NCBI GenBank assembly: GCA_041658565.1
Contig: JBAZZY010000011.1
Coordinates: forward strand, 19,372 to 83,371
Length of the DNA stretch: 64,000 bases
DNA from: Actinomycetota bacterium
GTDB lineage: Bacteria; Actinomycetota; AC-67
Reading direction: 5' to 3'
The position numbers were made by a program, and so were the translations under genes. The notes under the pieces are model-generated. The model had not been told where the DNA came from. It did not search any database and saw only the letters and a list, made by a program, of their open reading frames with translations. Each line of letters opens with the position of its first letter. Position 1 is the stretch's first letter. Below, piece after piece: positions 35,753-45,390 of the stretch.

Positions 35753-37894
35753 TCAGGCTGCGGCGACTCGAAAGTCGATGGGTTCGGGTGACAGCGACGC
35801 TTGAGAGACTGTCGGGCCCTCTCTTGTCCAGTCTTCAAACTTGATCATCAGGGTGCGTTCTTTCTCTCCCACAGGACGGAGCTTTCTCTCAAGTAGGCTC
35901 GCAAAGCGCGGATCGTGCGTCGACACGATCAACTGCCTCAGCCCCTTAGTTCTACGCAATGCGTCGACGAGCCCGAGTAAATTCACGTCATCGAGGCTTT
36001 GGAGTGGATCGTCAAGCAGCGCGGCGCGGAGAGGCAGCGCCGGCACGCCCAGGTTCAAACCGAGAAACACTGAAACAGCTAGCGCGTTCAGCTGCGAACT
36101 ACTTAGCACCGGGAGCGGATCCTGATCGGTGAATGACTCGTGGGGATCCCCTACTCGTGCGCTAATCTGACCCTTCCTTCTGTACAGTGCGGTCGTTAGC
36201 TTGACCTCAGTGAAGCCAGGATGAGGATCCACTCGGGAATAGATCCGCTCGACCAGCGGTTCGATCCGTTTCACCTGCATTGCAACTGCATCGTGACCGA
36301 CGTCCCGAAGAGCCTCAAGAATCGCGGACCCCGACTCGCGCGTTCTCGTATGAGCTCCGAGTCTTCGCTCAAGCTGTTCGTATTCGCGCTCTGCGGTAAG
36401 CAGCTGAGTACTCAAGTCCTCGCGCTGGGATAGTTCGCTAGCGCGCGCAAGTTCGATCGCCAGTTGCTCTCCAGATTGATAGAGCCGGGCGATTGCATCG
36501 GTAGCTTGCTGACACTGCGCGACTAGCTCCCGCGCCGAGTTCTCGATTTCGGGTAACTCTGTTGCTATCCGCAAATCCGTCGCGCCTTTCGCAATCTGGG
36601 CTTCCCATTCCTCCATGCGCTTAACGACGGACTCCAACTGGTTGATCCGCGCGCGCATAGTCGCTGCGTCGCGCTCGAGAGTTGGGACCTCGGACGTCAA
36701 CGCTTTCGTTGCATCGGACGCGAGGTCATCAGTGAGCTCTCCCGGTCCCGCATGAGCAAGCTCCTCTAACCGTGCGCGAGTAGAGAGCTGGTCGTACTCT
36801 TGCTGGCATACAGGACAACGCTCATCCAGGTGCCTCAACGCCAGGCTCGCAAGTGTCCGAAGCTCCTCTTGTGCTTCACGTAGCTCGATCTGTCGTTGAC
36901 GTCGCTCAGCAGCGTCCACTCGTGCTTGTGCCAGTCGTTCGTTAGCAGCGATGATTGTCTCTTCAACTCCGAGCAATCGGCTCCGCAACGATTCCAGTTC
37001 CACTCTTTCGTCGGGAGAAATAGCCGGTCGCTGCTGAACCTCCGAAAGTAGAGATTCGGCAGAGCCACGTCGGCGCTCTACGGACCGGCGTTCGGCTTGA
37101 AGAAGCTGCAATGTTTCTGCGAGAGCCCCAGCCGCTCTCCCAGAGCCCAGTTGCGGAACTTCGACGTCCGCCCTCAGGGTCTGGATCTCTTGCCACCAAC
37201 TCGACCAACTATCCTCCAGCTGGGCCGTAGTGTGGGCGTCTTGATCCGCAAGTCGCTCAAGTCGGGCCTTTAGGTTTTCCGCTAACTTCGCGGCGGCTTG
37301 TGTGCGCTTCTCCAACTCAGTGCGGGCTCTTGTCCACGAGTTACGCGCACTCTCAAGTTCCTGCTGCAATTCGTTGAGGCGACCCGCACCAACGAGCTCA
37401 CTAACCACTTGGAAGCGTGCCTCTTGATCGCTTTCGAGAAACTGCCTCACGAGATCTTGCTGAAGATAGACACTCCGAGTGAGCGCCGTATCGAAGACGT
37501 CCCCGGGATCCGAGGTTATCAACGCTGCCGGCCAGAGAAGCTCGAGGAGCCGCACATCGGCACTCGGCCCTTCCAAGGTGCGTTCCCCGGTATCGACAAC
37601 GACGCGGGAGCGGTCCCCATCGAAAGTGCGGCTAATCCGCAACTCCGTGCTGGCGTCGCGCAACCCAATCGAGACCTGCGCCTGACCCGACTGCGAATAG
37701 AGGGACAGGACATCGCTCTCGCGGGTTCCGAATCGACGAATTCTGCCTGTCAGCCCCCAGAGGATGGCGTCGAACAGTGAGGTCTTCCCCGTTCCGTTTG
37801 GCCCGGTAACAACCACAGCATCGGCGTCGAGATTGAAGTTCACCAGCTTCGGGAATGCGCGGAAGCCCGCAACCTCAAGTGACAGGAGCCTCAT
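35753..37894 (-). CDS. Rad50/SMC-like ATPase of the defence operon
   Basis: A 713-residue protein. Walker A is GPNGTGKT at residues 31-38, a zinc-hook CPVC sits at 360-363 in the middle of long coiled coils (about 170-355 and 385-530), Walker B is in AALLDDPLQSLDD from 624, and a STHD switch follows at about 656-659. This is the SMC/Rad50 plan: a DNA-end or ring ATPase with dimerising hook. Within the operon it is the last gene; its ATG overlaps the stop of the 201-residue gene as ATGA. Its likely role is to sense foreign DNA and drive or regulate the effector next to it, as in other ABC-ATPase conflict systems. The genes downstream are fragments. Confidence 0.88.
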   Translation of the reverse strand: MRLLSLEVAGFRAFPKLVNFNLDADAVVVTGPNGTGKTSLFDAILWGLTGRIRRFGTRESDVLSLYSQSGQAQVSIGLRDASTELRISRTFDGDRSRVVVDTGERTLEGPSADVRLLELLWPAALITSDPGDVFDTALTRSVYLQQDLVRQFLESDQEARFQVVSELVGAGRLNELQQELESARNSWTRARTELEKRTQAAAKLAENLKARLERLADQDAHTTAQLEDSWSSWWQEIQTLRADVEVPQLGSGRAAGALAETLQLLQAERRSVERRRGSAESLLSEVQQRPAISPDERVELESLRSRLLGVEETIIAANERLAQARVDAAERRQRQIELREAQEELRTLASLALRHLDERCPVCQQEYDQLSTRARLEELAHAGPGELTDDLASDATKALTSEVPTLERDAATMRARINQLESVVKRMEEWEAQIAKGATDLRIATELPEIENSARELVAQCQQATDAIARLYQSGEQLAIELARASELSQREDLSTQLLTAEREYEQLERRLGAHTRTRESGSAILEALRDVGHDAVAMQVKRIEPLVERIYSRVDPHPGFTEVKLTTALYRRKGQISARVGDPHESFTDQDPLPVLSSSQLNALAVSVFLGLNLGVPALPLRAALLDDPLQSLDDVNLLGLVDALRRTKGLRQLIVSTHDPRFASLLERKLRPVGEKERTLMIKFEDWTREGPTVSQASLSPEPIDFRVAAA

Positions 37895-38496
37895 TCTTCC
37901 CCCAAATACTCGTGAAGCTTCTCCATCAGAGGCTGTCGTGAACGAAAGGCTTGCACAAGTGCGTCGGCCGCGCCTCGGTTGACGCCACGTCCGGCCAGCA
38001 ACTCCGGAAGAGTCGCGAGGAACGAGCCGTCGTCGCTCGAAGGCAACTCTGACGGTCCAAGCGGCATGAGAGGAAGGAGAACTCTATCGATATCCTTGAG
38101 CGTCTTCAGGTCCTCTCCGGTTCCTACGAGCTTCCGCACCCGGTGCGTGTCGTATCGGATCGAGTTCGCTTGCTGGACAGCATCAGGACCAATCGGCGCA
38201 GCCGTGAGAAGAACCAAGTAACCCTCCCATGCTTTCGCCTCGCCACGAGTGAATCGATCCGAGATGAGCGACACCAACGCTCCCTGAACATCCGTCCACT
38301 CACGCCAGAGATCCGCCCACGTACCGAAGACCACGAGGGTAACGATTCCGTACTTGTCTTCTGCGACTAGCCCCCGGTCGGAACTAACTCCGATTAGAGG
38401 CTCGGCGTCGCGCAACACGTGGTAACCGCCGTCTTCCAATAACCTCGCGGCCTCCGCAAGGATCGTCTCAGAAGTAAGCGAACTTAGAGTCGCCAT
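37891..38496 (-). CDS. Partner protein of the Rad50-like ATPase
   Basis: A 201-residue soluble protein. I recognise no catalytic motif. It contains well-ordered segments GYHVLRDAEPLIGVSSDRGL, WREWTDVQGALVSLISDRFT and KAWEGYLVLLTAAPIG, and similar proteins, as far as I recall, occur just upstream of AAA/ABC ATPases in conflict-related gene pairs. It starts immediately after the SIR2-like stop (TAG-ATG) and overlaps the ATPase gene by 4 nt, which argues for stoichiometric co-expression. It may be the middle component linking the ATPase to an effector. Confidence 0.65.
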   Translation of the reverse strand: MATLSSLTSETILAEAARLLEDGGYHVLRDAEPLIGVSSDRGLVAEDKYGIVTLVVFGTWADLWREWTDVQGALVSLISDRFTRGEAKAWEGYLVLLTAAPIGPDAVQQANSIRYDTHRVRKLVGTGEDLKTLKDIDRVLLPLMPLGPSELPSSDDGSFLATLPELLAGRGVNRGAADALVQAFRSRQPLMEKLHEYLGEE

Positions 38497-39894
38497 CTAC
38501 GCCCCCAAGGCTTCTGTCAAGGCAGTTGGATCATTTCTGAGCTCCTCAATGCTCAAGACGACCGCCTCTCGTGTGGGCGCGACCAGGCTCTCGGGTGACG
38601 ACTGGGCCACAAGATCATCGGGCGGACTAATTGCGTCGGCCCCGAGGGATGATGCAATCAATACGACGACCGGTTCGTACGCGTATCGGGATCCGAGCCT
38701 ACCGAGGCTGCGCAAGGCTGCTTCAATCCTCGTGCGGCTCTTCGTACCACGTCCTGAAGCAGGGACTAGGTGCCCGATAAGCCGAGACTCACGCCTTAAT
38801 TCCAGATTGCCATTCGGCTGTGGAACGACGTCGCATCGTCCTACACGTGCCGTAAGAGCGATCGCGTAAATGAGTACGGCCATCGCCTCCAGATCAAGAT
38901 CCATTGCGGGAAGATAGGCCCCCTGATCCAAGAACCAAGCGGCGCGAGTTTGGCCGAGGCCAAGAAGACCAAGAGCCGCAAGCAGCGTGACCAAGTCCTC
39001 ACAGCCGGGATCCTCCCACTCCTCTTCAGCAAGGAATTTGGCGGCGGCGCTCCCCAGCGCGCTTAACTGCTCAGCGGCTACCCGATCACCGAGTCGACGC
39101 ATGAATTCACACCAGCCGAGCCGCACGTATCGTTCCTCTACCACGTCGATCGCCGAAGTGAATTCGGAACTCCCGTACGCGCCCGGATCTACGTGAATGA
39201 TCACGTGGCTGGGGAGTGCAGCACGGATCCTTCGCACAGACTCAACCAGAACGCTGGCGGGAGCACCCAAGCCGGCGAAGACGACTACAGGTGCAGTAAT
39301 CACTCTCGTTGTGACAAGGTCCTGCCAGCCATCTCTCCACAGAGTCTCAAGCTGATCCGTCCGCAGGATCCATGTCTCCGGTGATGCATTCGCGTCCGCA
39401 TGCAGATGGATGACGTTGCTCGCACCTAAGTCAGCTAACTGCGTCGGAGAGGAAATGACGGCGATGTCTCCAGCCGCGCCCATCGCAGCAAGTCCATGGC
39501 TGATGGCGAGATCAAAATTTAGCGTAAGCGTTGAGCCGATGGCACGTTCTCGAAGCAACGCGCACAAGAGTTTGTGCCCCTCATTCGGGCTTGCATTCTG
39601 GAACTTCACAACCGGAAGACGTCGGACGATTTCCTGCTGGGAGCCTGTCTTTGCAAAGACCGCGTCGGCAACGGCCGAGAGATCGCGCGGGTCAGCGCAC
39701 TCGCCCTCAGTCAAGACAGAATCCGCCACAAGCCGTCGATGAGCGTCTTCAGCGCAGTCTCGCGCAAGAGGAAGAACGGTCGGCGGCTCAAAGGAACAGC
39801 CTGCACCGAGGACGAGCGCGACACGCCCACCACCATCGGCGACGATGGCAGCGAGCAACTCGGTCGGAAGCAAGTTAGCGCTCGACTCCGGCAT
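38497..39894 (-). CDS. SIR2-like domain protein (NAD-targeting effector candidate)
   Basis: A 465-residue protein. The N-terminal domain has the SIR2-like nucleotide-binding segment VALVLGAGCS (GAGCS at 30-34), the TLNFD motif with N126 and D128, and HLHAD near 163-167 where SIR2 proteins carry the catalytic His. SIR2-like domains in anti-phage systems degrade NAD and stop growth. The C-terminal 200 residues are helical and unrecognised and may contact the ATPase. The gene overlaps the DUF499 stop by 1 nt (TAATG) and abuts the 201-residue gene. Confidence 0.8.
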   Translation of the reverse strand: MPESSANLLPTELLAAIVADGGGRVALVLGAGCSFEPPTVLPLARDCAEDAHRRLVADSVLTEGECADPRDLSAVADAVFAKTGSQQEIVRRLPVVKFQNASPNEGHKLLCALLRERAIGSTLTLNFDLAISHGLAAMGAAGDIAVISSPTQLADLGASNVIHLHADANASPETWILRTDQLETLWRDGWQDLVTTRVITAPVVVFAGLGAPASVLVESVRRIRAALPSHVIIHVDPGAYGSSEFTSAIDVVEERYVRLGWCEFMRRLGDRVAAEQLSALGSAAAKFLAEEEWEDPGCEDLVTLLAALGLLGLGQTRAAWFLDQGAYLPAMDLDLEAMAVLIYAIALTARVGRCDVVPQPNGNLELRRESRLIGHLVPASGRGTKSRTRIEAALRSLGRLGSRYAYEPVVVLIASSLGADAISPPDDLVAQSSPESLVAPTREAVVLSIEELRNDPTALTEALGA

Positions 39895-42719
39895 TAGCCG
39901 TCGTCCTCGATAGATTCGACTTCGACGTCGCTCAGGCCAAGTTGTCGAAGCCCTTCCAGTACTACAAGGTTCAGGGTCTCTTGTGGAATCCCGGCCATAC
40001 CTCCATCCGCGCGAATGACCATGTCAACAGCGAGTTCCGTGCTCGACGCGGACAGCGGTAGCACCGCTACCTTTACGACTTCTCGAGCCTTGGTTCCAGG
40101 CACGTTCGAGATGCGGATCGTCACCGATCGAATTGAGGCCGGGCCGCCGACTTTCGCCTTCTTGTCGGCCTCGGCAGGCGCCGAAGGTGTATCTACGAGT
40201 CCAGTTCGAGTACTGGATGTCGTCTCAGCCTGCGGTGCATCGCCATCGGTAGGTGCCCGCTCCTTGATCATCTCCCTGATTGCCGAAGCGCGCACGAGGA
40301 ACGTTCCGGGCTGAAACTGAATCTCGGTCGGGTCGATGGAGCGCTCGAACCTCAGGATGGCTTCGGGCGCATCCCAAGATGATCCGCTCGCAAGACCGAA
40401 AAGACCACTGCGAACTCCTTCGACGAGGCAGCTTCGTAGTACGGCTGGGCTCGCGAGCTTTGGGAGTCGGGGGAATCGCGCGAAATAAGACAGAAGCGTA
40501 TCGAGCTCTACAGCTTCAGTTCCCTCAGGGAGGAGGCCGAATCGCGCCGCCAGCAAGGCGGCGGGCGCAAGTGTCTCCTCGACGATCCGGTCGGCCCCTC
40601 GAAGGTATTCGAGGACTCGCTGATCGATCTTGACATCGACCTTCGCCGGTCCAAGATCGATGTGATCCAGAGCGGCACCGCCATTGTCTCCCTCGCCCAG
40701 AAGCAGCAGATGGCGGTATGCCATCGCTACCTGTTGTGGGACCCTTTCCTCCATAGTCGCAAGCCGCTTCTCGAGCTGCTCTCGCTGCTCTGTATTGAAT
40801 CGATTGAGTCGATGCTTGTCGGACTTCAGATCGCGGAGCGCAGCAAGTGTTCGCGTTGATGCTCGCGCCTTAGTCAACGTTGGAGCGTCGGCGCCGACCA
40901 GCATCGACGCGTTTCGATTCGCCCGAAAGGCTGAGCCGCGATGCTCCAGAATGTCGCGCGCCGCTCGCAATGTGTCAGAGGTCTCGTCGCCTCCGATCCG
41001 CATCGAGAAATCGAGAATCCCTACCGTTAGCCGCGGATCATCAGGTAGGTCAGCGGAGGATTCCACCCGAGTCTCCACCCTCAAGGTTGCACTTCCGGGC
41101 GCTACCCTTGCGATCGCCTCACGCAGGAGAGTTTCGATGCGCTCATCGTCGATCGCACCCTCTCTCTCGATAACCACCTTGTTGAGATTCGGTTCAGTCG
41201 TGAAGCGATACCGGCCGCCTTCGAGTCGCATGTACCAGAGCGCGCCTTCGAGGGCGTCGCGTACATCCTCGATCAGTCCGCGACTTAGCCCGGGCCTTCC
41301 TACGCCAAGCAGCATCTGCGCGGCTGAGGCCCCGAGAACCTTGTCGGCGCCAAATGAATTCAAGAAGGCCGTCGTGGCGAGACCCGTCGCGATTCCGAGC
41401 GCGTCAACCTGCCCGCCCCTCCTGCGATCCTCTTCGGGGGCCTTCGCGTCACGCCGAATGATGTCAGCGTTTAGCGCTGCCTTGTAGCTCTCGCCGGCGA
41501 AACGAAGCACCTCACCTCTGATGCCAGAGTCGTCCAGCCGTACATCCCCGGGATGGATCAACGGCGCCGCGTGTTTCCGCTGACACAGAGCTTTGACCGT
41601 GTGCGAGAGCGTACGGAGTGCACCACGGGTGCGCTGGAAGCCCGAAAGCGAACCCCAACGATTGGTCAGGATGTCAACGAGCTCCGGATGGAACGGGTAA
41701 GCAGCTACAAGACGGTCCCGGTAGGACGTCTCGCGAAACGCGCCAGGAACTGCATCGCCAAGAGATTCGTAATAGTCCGCGTACGCGTTAGCAACGCGCC
41801 TGCGCTCGTTCTCGTCCCCCATCGAAACAAAGAGGCGTCGCTGAAGAATCGGGAAGATATCGTCGCCCTCTACTGGGGTAACGATGTTCTCCTGACGACC
41901 AACTACGAGGGACAAGCGCTCTTGCATCTCCTGCCCGATCGCCGTCGAGTAATCTTCCAGATGCGAGCTCGTGAGCGTGGCAAGCACCGCAGCACCTTTG
42001 ACGTTCGAAACCGCGGTGCACAGCTCCTTGATGAACGTCAGAGTCGTCGTCGCCAGACTTCCGTCATGTGCCTTCACCTCAAGAGCCTTGTTTAGATACT
42101 CGAGCGTTTCATCAAGGAGAATCAGACAAGGAGCGTTGGCTTCAAGGAGTCCTGCTAACTCGTGCGTCCCCGAACCCAAGAGTGCGCGATCTTGCTCGGC
42201 GTACGGCGCGTACGCGTCGGTTCCTCCCAAGCGATAGGCGAGCTGCCCAAGGAACGTATGCAATTTGGTCCCATCAGCCGCCTTCTCAGCCTTGCCGGCA
42301 ACGATGGCGCTTCCATCTAGAACAACGACCTTGGCCTTGGGCAAATCCGAGAGTCCGAGGCGTTGTGTCAAGTCCTTCACGAACTTGGTCTGCGCGACAC
42401 GCTGTGGATCCCGGAACAAATGGTAGGCGGCCAGGAGGGTGTGAGTCTTCCCTCCGCCAAACTCAGTCTGCAGGCGAAATACACCGGCAGCGGATGAGTC
42501 GCCGGAGAGTCTACGAGCCAGCTCACCGAGAGTCGCTAAGAGGTTCTCTGTGAGGTACGTCTTCTCGAGGAACGTCATAGGATCGAGGTAATCTGCCGGT
42601 CCTCTACCGCGATCAACAAGACCGAGGTCGGCCGCGAAGAGAGACTCGTCGAAAGAACCGTTGGCGATATCGGGTTGTGGCTGGGCGACCGTCCGCCACG
42701 ATGGAAGGCTATCTACCAT
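39894..42719 (-). CDS. DUF499 (COG1483) AAA+ ATPase
   Basis: A 941-residue protein. The ATPase core has Walker A in TEFGGGKTHT (residues 85-94) and Walker B CLILLDE (198-204). Segments such as LDPMTFLEKTYLTENL near the N-terminus match DUF499 proteins. The C-terminal part carries a lower-complexity linker (about 820-860) and a terminal beta domain (SIRSVTIRISNVPGTKAREV). DUF499 ATPases occur with DUF1156 methyltransferases and helicases in defence islands; their exact job is unproven. The start codon ATG 42719 comes one nucleotide after the methyltransferase stop. Confidence 0.85.
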   Translation of the reverse strand: MVDSLPSWRTVAQPQPDIANGSFDESLFAADLGLVDRGRGPADYLDPMTFLEKTYLTENLLATLGELARRLSGDSSAAGVFRLQTEFGGGKTHTLLAAYHLFRDPQRVAQTKFVKDLTQRLGLSDLPKAKVVVLDGSAIVAGKAEKAADGTKLHTFLGQLAYRLGGTDAYAPYAEQDRALLGSGTHELAGLLEANAPCLILLDETLEYLNKALEVKAHDGSLATTTLTFIKELCTAVSNVKGAAVLATLTSSHLEDYSTAIGQEMQERLSLVVGRQENIVTPVEGDDIFPILQRRLFVSMGDENERRRVANAYADYYESLGDAVPGAFRETSYRDRLVAAYPFHPELVDILTNRWGSLSGFQRTRGALRTLSHTVKALCQRKHAAPLIHPGDVRLDDSGIRGEVLRFAGESYKAALNADIIRRDAKAPEEDRRRGGQVDALGIATGLATTAFLNSFGADKVLGASAAQMLLGVGRPGLSRGLIEDVRDALEGALWYMRLEGGRYRFTTEPNLNKVVIEREGAIDDERIETLLREAIARVAPGSATLRVETRVESSADLPDDPRLTVGILDFSMRIGGDETSDTLRAARDILEHRGSAFRANRNASMLVGADAPTLTKARASTRTLAALRDLKSDKHRLNRFNTEQREQLEKRLATMEERVPQQVAMAYRHLLLLGEGDNGGAALDHIDLGPAKVDVKIDQRVLEYLRGADRIVEETLAPAALLAARFGLLPEGTEAVELDTLLSYFARFPRLPKLASPAVLRSCLVEGVRSGLFGLASGSSWDAPEAILRFERSIDPTEIQFQPGTFLVRASAIREMIKERAPTDGDAPQAETTSSTRTGLVDTPSAPAEADKKAKVGGPASIRSVTIRISNVPGTKAREVVKVAVLPLSASSTELAVDMVIRADGGMAGIPQETLNLVVLEGLRQLGLSDVEVESIEDDG

Positions 42720-42720
42720 C

Positions 42721-45390
42721 TCAGATTCGCTTCGGATCGAATAGAGTGAGTTCTTCGACGCGCGTATTCAACTTCGATGCCGCCTCTGCAAGATTGTCAC
42801 GGTTGCCCTCCAGCCCGAGAAGCATGGTTCTCTCTCGTTCACTCTCTGGGAGGCACTGAGCGAGGGCTCGAGCGGCGCTCCAGAAGGTCGGCGTAGCGCC
42901 CATCCCCGTCGCTGCCAAGAGCTCTTCCAGTTCCTTTCGACGACCTGTATCCCAGAGCTGGCATGCCGCGTGTAGCGCATCAACCAAAGTGGGAGATGGG
43001 CCGATTCTTATGTTCTTTCTCTCATGAGGTCCGAGTACCGAAAAGTTCGAACCAAGCTGCTTCACGATGCCCCCAGGCCGAGAGAGGTGACTCAGATCGA
43101 CATCGAAGGCTCTTTCTAGTTTGTACGCTTCATCGGCTGGGATTGACGCCGTCAGATACGCCCAACGCCACGTCAAATAGAAGAGCGACTCAGGGTCTAG
43201 ACCTGTCAATGAGTCGGCGCCCAGAAGGCGTCTCATGGCGTGACGCGCGACTGCCTGCCGCGAGAGAACCATCAAGTCTGCGACGTCAACCTCCTCACCA
43301 GAGAGTCGCACGATTCTTGAATACTGGGCAAACACTTCAAAGGCTGGGCCGATGGCAGAAACGAAGTAGTCGGCTCCAACCAATCCCATCTCCTCGAACG
43401 CATCGAGCCGTTCCGCGATGCGCGTCTCGAGGGCACGCACGATGTCGTCGTAGAACCCTTCGGTGTGGGCCTGCTGCGGACGACAAACGAGCACCACCGA
43501 GGAGCCAAGGACTGCGCTGATTTGCGCCGTACTGCGCGCCGCACGCTCGGAGCGCATGGGCCACGACGTTGACACCACGAGGCCGGCGGTTCGGAGTGCG
43601 CGCAGCAGACGCTCCCACGCCGCAACGTCAGTGTGAGCAAAGACGATGGAGACGATGCCGTCCGGCTTAACCACGCGCGCCATCTCGTTGAGAGCACGCT
43701 GGAGCCGTGTCTCAAACTCTTCGTGGGAAATGTATTCTGGCGATTTCTTATCTGCTCGGGTTTCTATGACCTCTTGCTGCTTCGGGGTCAACGGAACGGC
43801 GAAGACGCCAGGATGCAGGTGGCCGACGCTTCGCTTTAGCCAAACATAGAAGAAGTCGGAGAGGTCTCCGTACTGGATTGCGTCGTAGTAGGGGGGATCA
43901 ACCACGACAGCGTCGAACGTGCCGTTGGGAAAGGGCAGGTGCTGAGCGTCGCCGCGCTGCACTACCGCCGGAGTCGAGCCGGTCGAGGAACAGTGTTCAA
44001 GAGCCAAGCGGATCCAGCGGACCGCGCCTTCCCAACTTCCGGAGCCTGCCCCGAAAGGATCCGGTTCTACATAATCCCAAACCATGGCTATCGCCTGCCT
44101 CGGAAAGGTATGGGCGACAGCTTCCAGCGTCGGAAGCCAACTAGTGAAAGATGAGTTGTAGTCGGCGGTTCGATCTACACAAAGCGCGAGAAGAGTGGAC
44201 ACTGCCACAGCGCGGTCCGCGTCCATGCCCTCCGCAATCATCTGTTCGTGCGCGCCGCGGACAGCTTGACAGAGGGAACCAAGAACGTAGAGCTGGCGAT
44301 CGTTGAACAAACCGCGGAAGGTGTCGATACCGTAAACAAGGTTTCCATAGCGCCGGTACTGCGACTTCACCATAGGCTCATCCGGCAGGGCGCTCGTACC
44401 ATCTGGAGTCTCCTTGAGCTCGCCGAGCCGGGCCTGTGCCAGCGCCTCCGCGCCTTCAATTTCGGAAGGTCGCGGCATCCGATAAGTCCGGACGCGACCT
44501 TCGATTTCTAGGACGGCATAGAGACGGCGACCGAAGCCGACCCTCTTCCCGTAATCGCGGACGGCCTTGGCTTCCGACGATGAACCGCACGCGGGGCAAG
44601 TTACGGAACTCGCCTTAACGGTCCCGATCGACAGGTCGACATCTTTGGGCGCGGGATCAGAACGCACGATCAAATCGATTTCGTCCGGCTTGGCTGCCAC
44701 TTCGACCCACGAAGAGCGCCGGGAACTGCGGGCGAGCCAATATGACGAAAGGAGTGGAATCGCGACCTTGCAGGAAGGGTTGGCGCATATCATTGTGCGG
44801 GTCCAGAAGTAGATTGCGGGTGAACGCCCTTTCTCGTCAGCAGGAAAGACTCCCTTGAGCTGTGGCTCCACATGAGCTCGCACCCACGCCGCCCATCGCA
44901 CCAAGTCATCCACGAGAGTGTTAGTGCCGCGCTCGTCCATCTGTCCGAAACGCTGCGGATACTCGAGAACACAGCGCTCAATTAGATGAGCCACCGGATT
45001 GAGATCGACGGCAGTAGTCTCGCAGCCGAGGCGGAGCGCCTCGAGAGGTATGGAGCCGCCGCCAGCGAAGCAGTCGAGAACCTTTGGTGGTCGATCCGGG
45101 TAGGCACCGGCGAGCAGCTTCCGAAGTGGGTCAATACGCGCCTGGCTCACCGAAGCCTCGAAGGAAGAGGCATGGGCGAGTAGATCAAGTATCTCCTTGC
45201 GGCGAACCGCATCTCCTGGATCCGGCATGAGCGTGCCGAAAACCACAGCGCGACTCATGACCAAAGGACGCCGCGCCCACCACAGGTGCATCGTCGAGAT
45301 GTGCCCGTGACGAAGAGACTTCTCGCGTGCAGACTCAGTGTTTATCACCGCAAGCGGCAGCGCCTCCTCTATGAGACGACGGTCACTCAT
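42721..45390 (-). CDS. DUF1156 (COG1743) DNA adenine methyltransferase
   Basis: An 889-residue protein. The N-terminus carries the DUF1156 signature INTESAREKSLRHGHISTMH and WWARRPL (residues 16-42). SAM-binding motif I is DCFAGGGSIPLEAL (107-119), and the catalytic motif IV is DPPYYD (498-503), which points to N6-adenine or N4-cytosine methylation. Zinc-ribbon cysteines lie at C202/C207 and C265/C268. ATG 45390 is chosen over the longer frame because it overlaps the helicase stop by 8 nt, has an AAGGCGG site and begins exactly at the conserved N-terminus. It likely marks host DNA. Confidence 0.88.
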   Translation of the reverse strand: MSDRRLIEEALPLAVINTESAREKSLRHGHISTMHLWWARRPLVMSRAVVFGTLMPDPGDAVRRKEILDLLAHASSFEASVSQARIDPLRKLLAGAYPDRPPKVLDCFAGGGSIPLEALRLGCETTAVDLNPVAHLIERCVLEYPQRFGQMDERGTNTLVDDLVRWAAWVRAHVEPQLKGVFPADEKGRSPAIYFWTRTMICANPSCKVAIPLLSSYWLARSSRRSSWVEVAAKPDEIDLIVRSDPAPKDVDLSIGTVKASSVTCPACGSSSEAKAVRDYGKRVGFGRRLYAVLEIEGRVRTYRMPRPSEIEGAEALAQARLGELKETPDGTSALPDEPMVKSQYRRYGNLVYGIDTFRGLFNDRQLYVLGSLCQAVRGAHEQMIAEGMDADRAVAVSTLLALCVDRTADYNSSFTSWLPTLEAVAHTFPRQAIAMVWDYVEPDPFGAGSGSWEGAVRWIRLALEHCSSTGSTPAVVQRGDAQHLPFPNGTFDAVVVDPPYYDAIQYGDLSDFFYVWLKRSVGHLHPGVFAVPLTPKQQEVIETRADKKSPEYISHEEFETRLQRALNEMARVVKPDGIVSIVFAHTDVAAWERLLRALRTAGLVVSTSWPMRSERAARSTAQISAVLGSSVVLVCRPQQAHTEGFYDDIVRALETRIAERLDAFEEMGLVGADYFVSAIGPAFEVFAQYSRIVRLSGEEVDVADLMVLSRQAVARHAMRRLLGADSLTGLDPESLFYLTWRWAYLTASIPADEAYKLERAFDVDLSHLSRPGGIVKQLGSNFSVLGPHERKNIRIGPSPTLVDALHAACQLWDTGRRKELEELLAATGMGATPTFWSAARALAQCLPESERERTMLLGLEGNRDNLAEAASKLNTRVEELTLFDPKRI

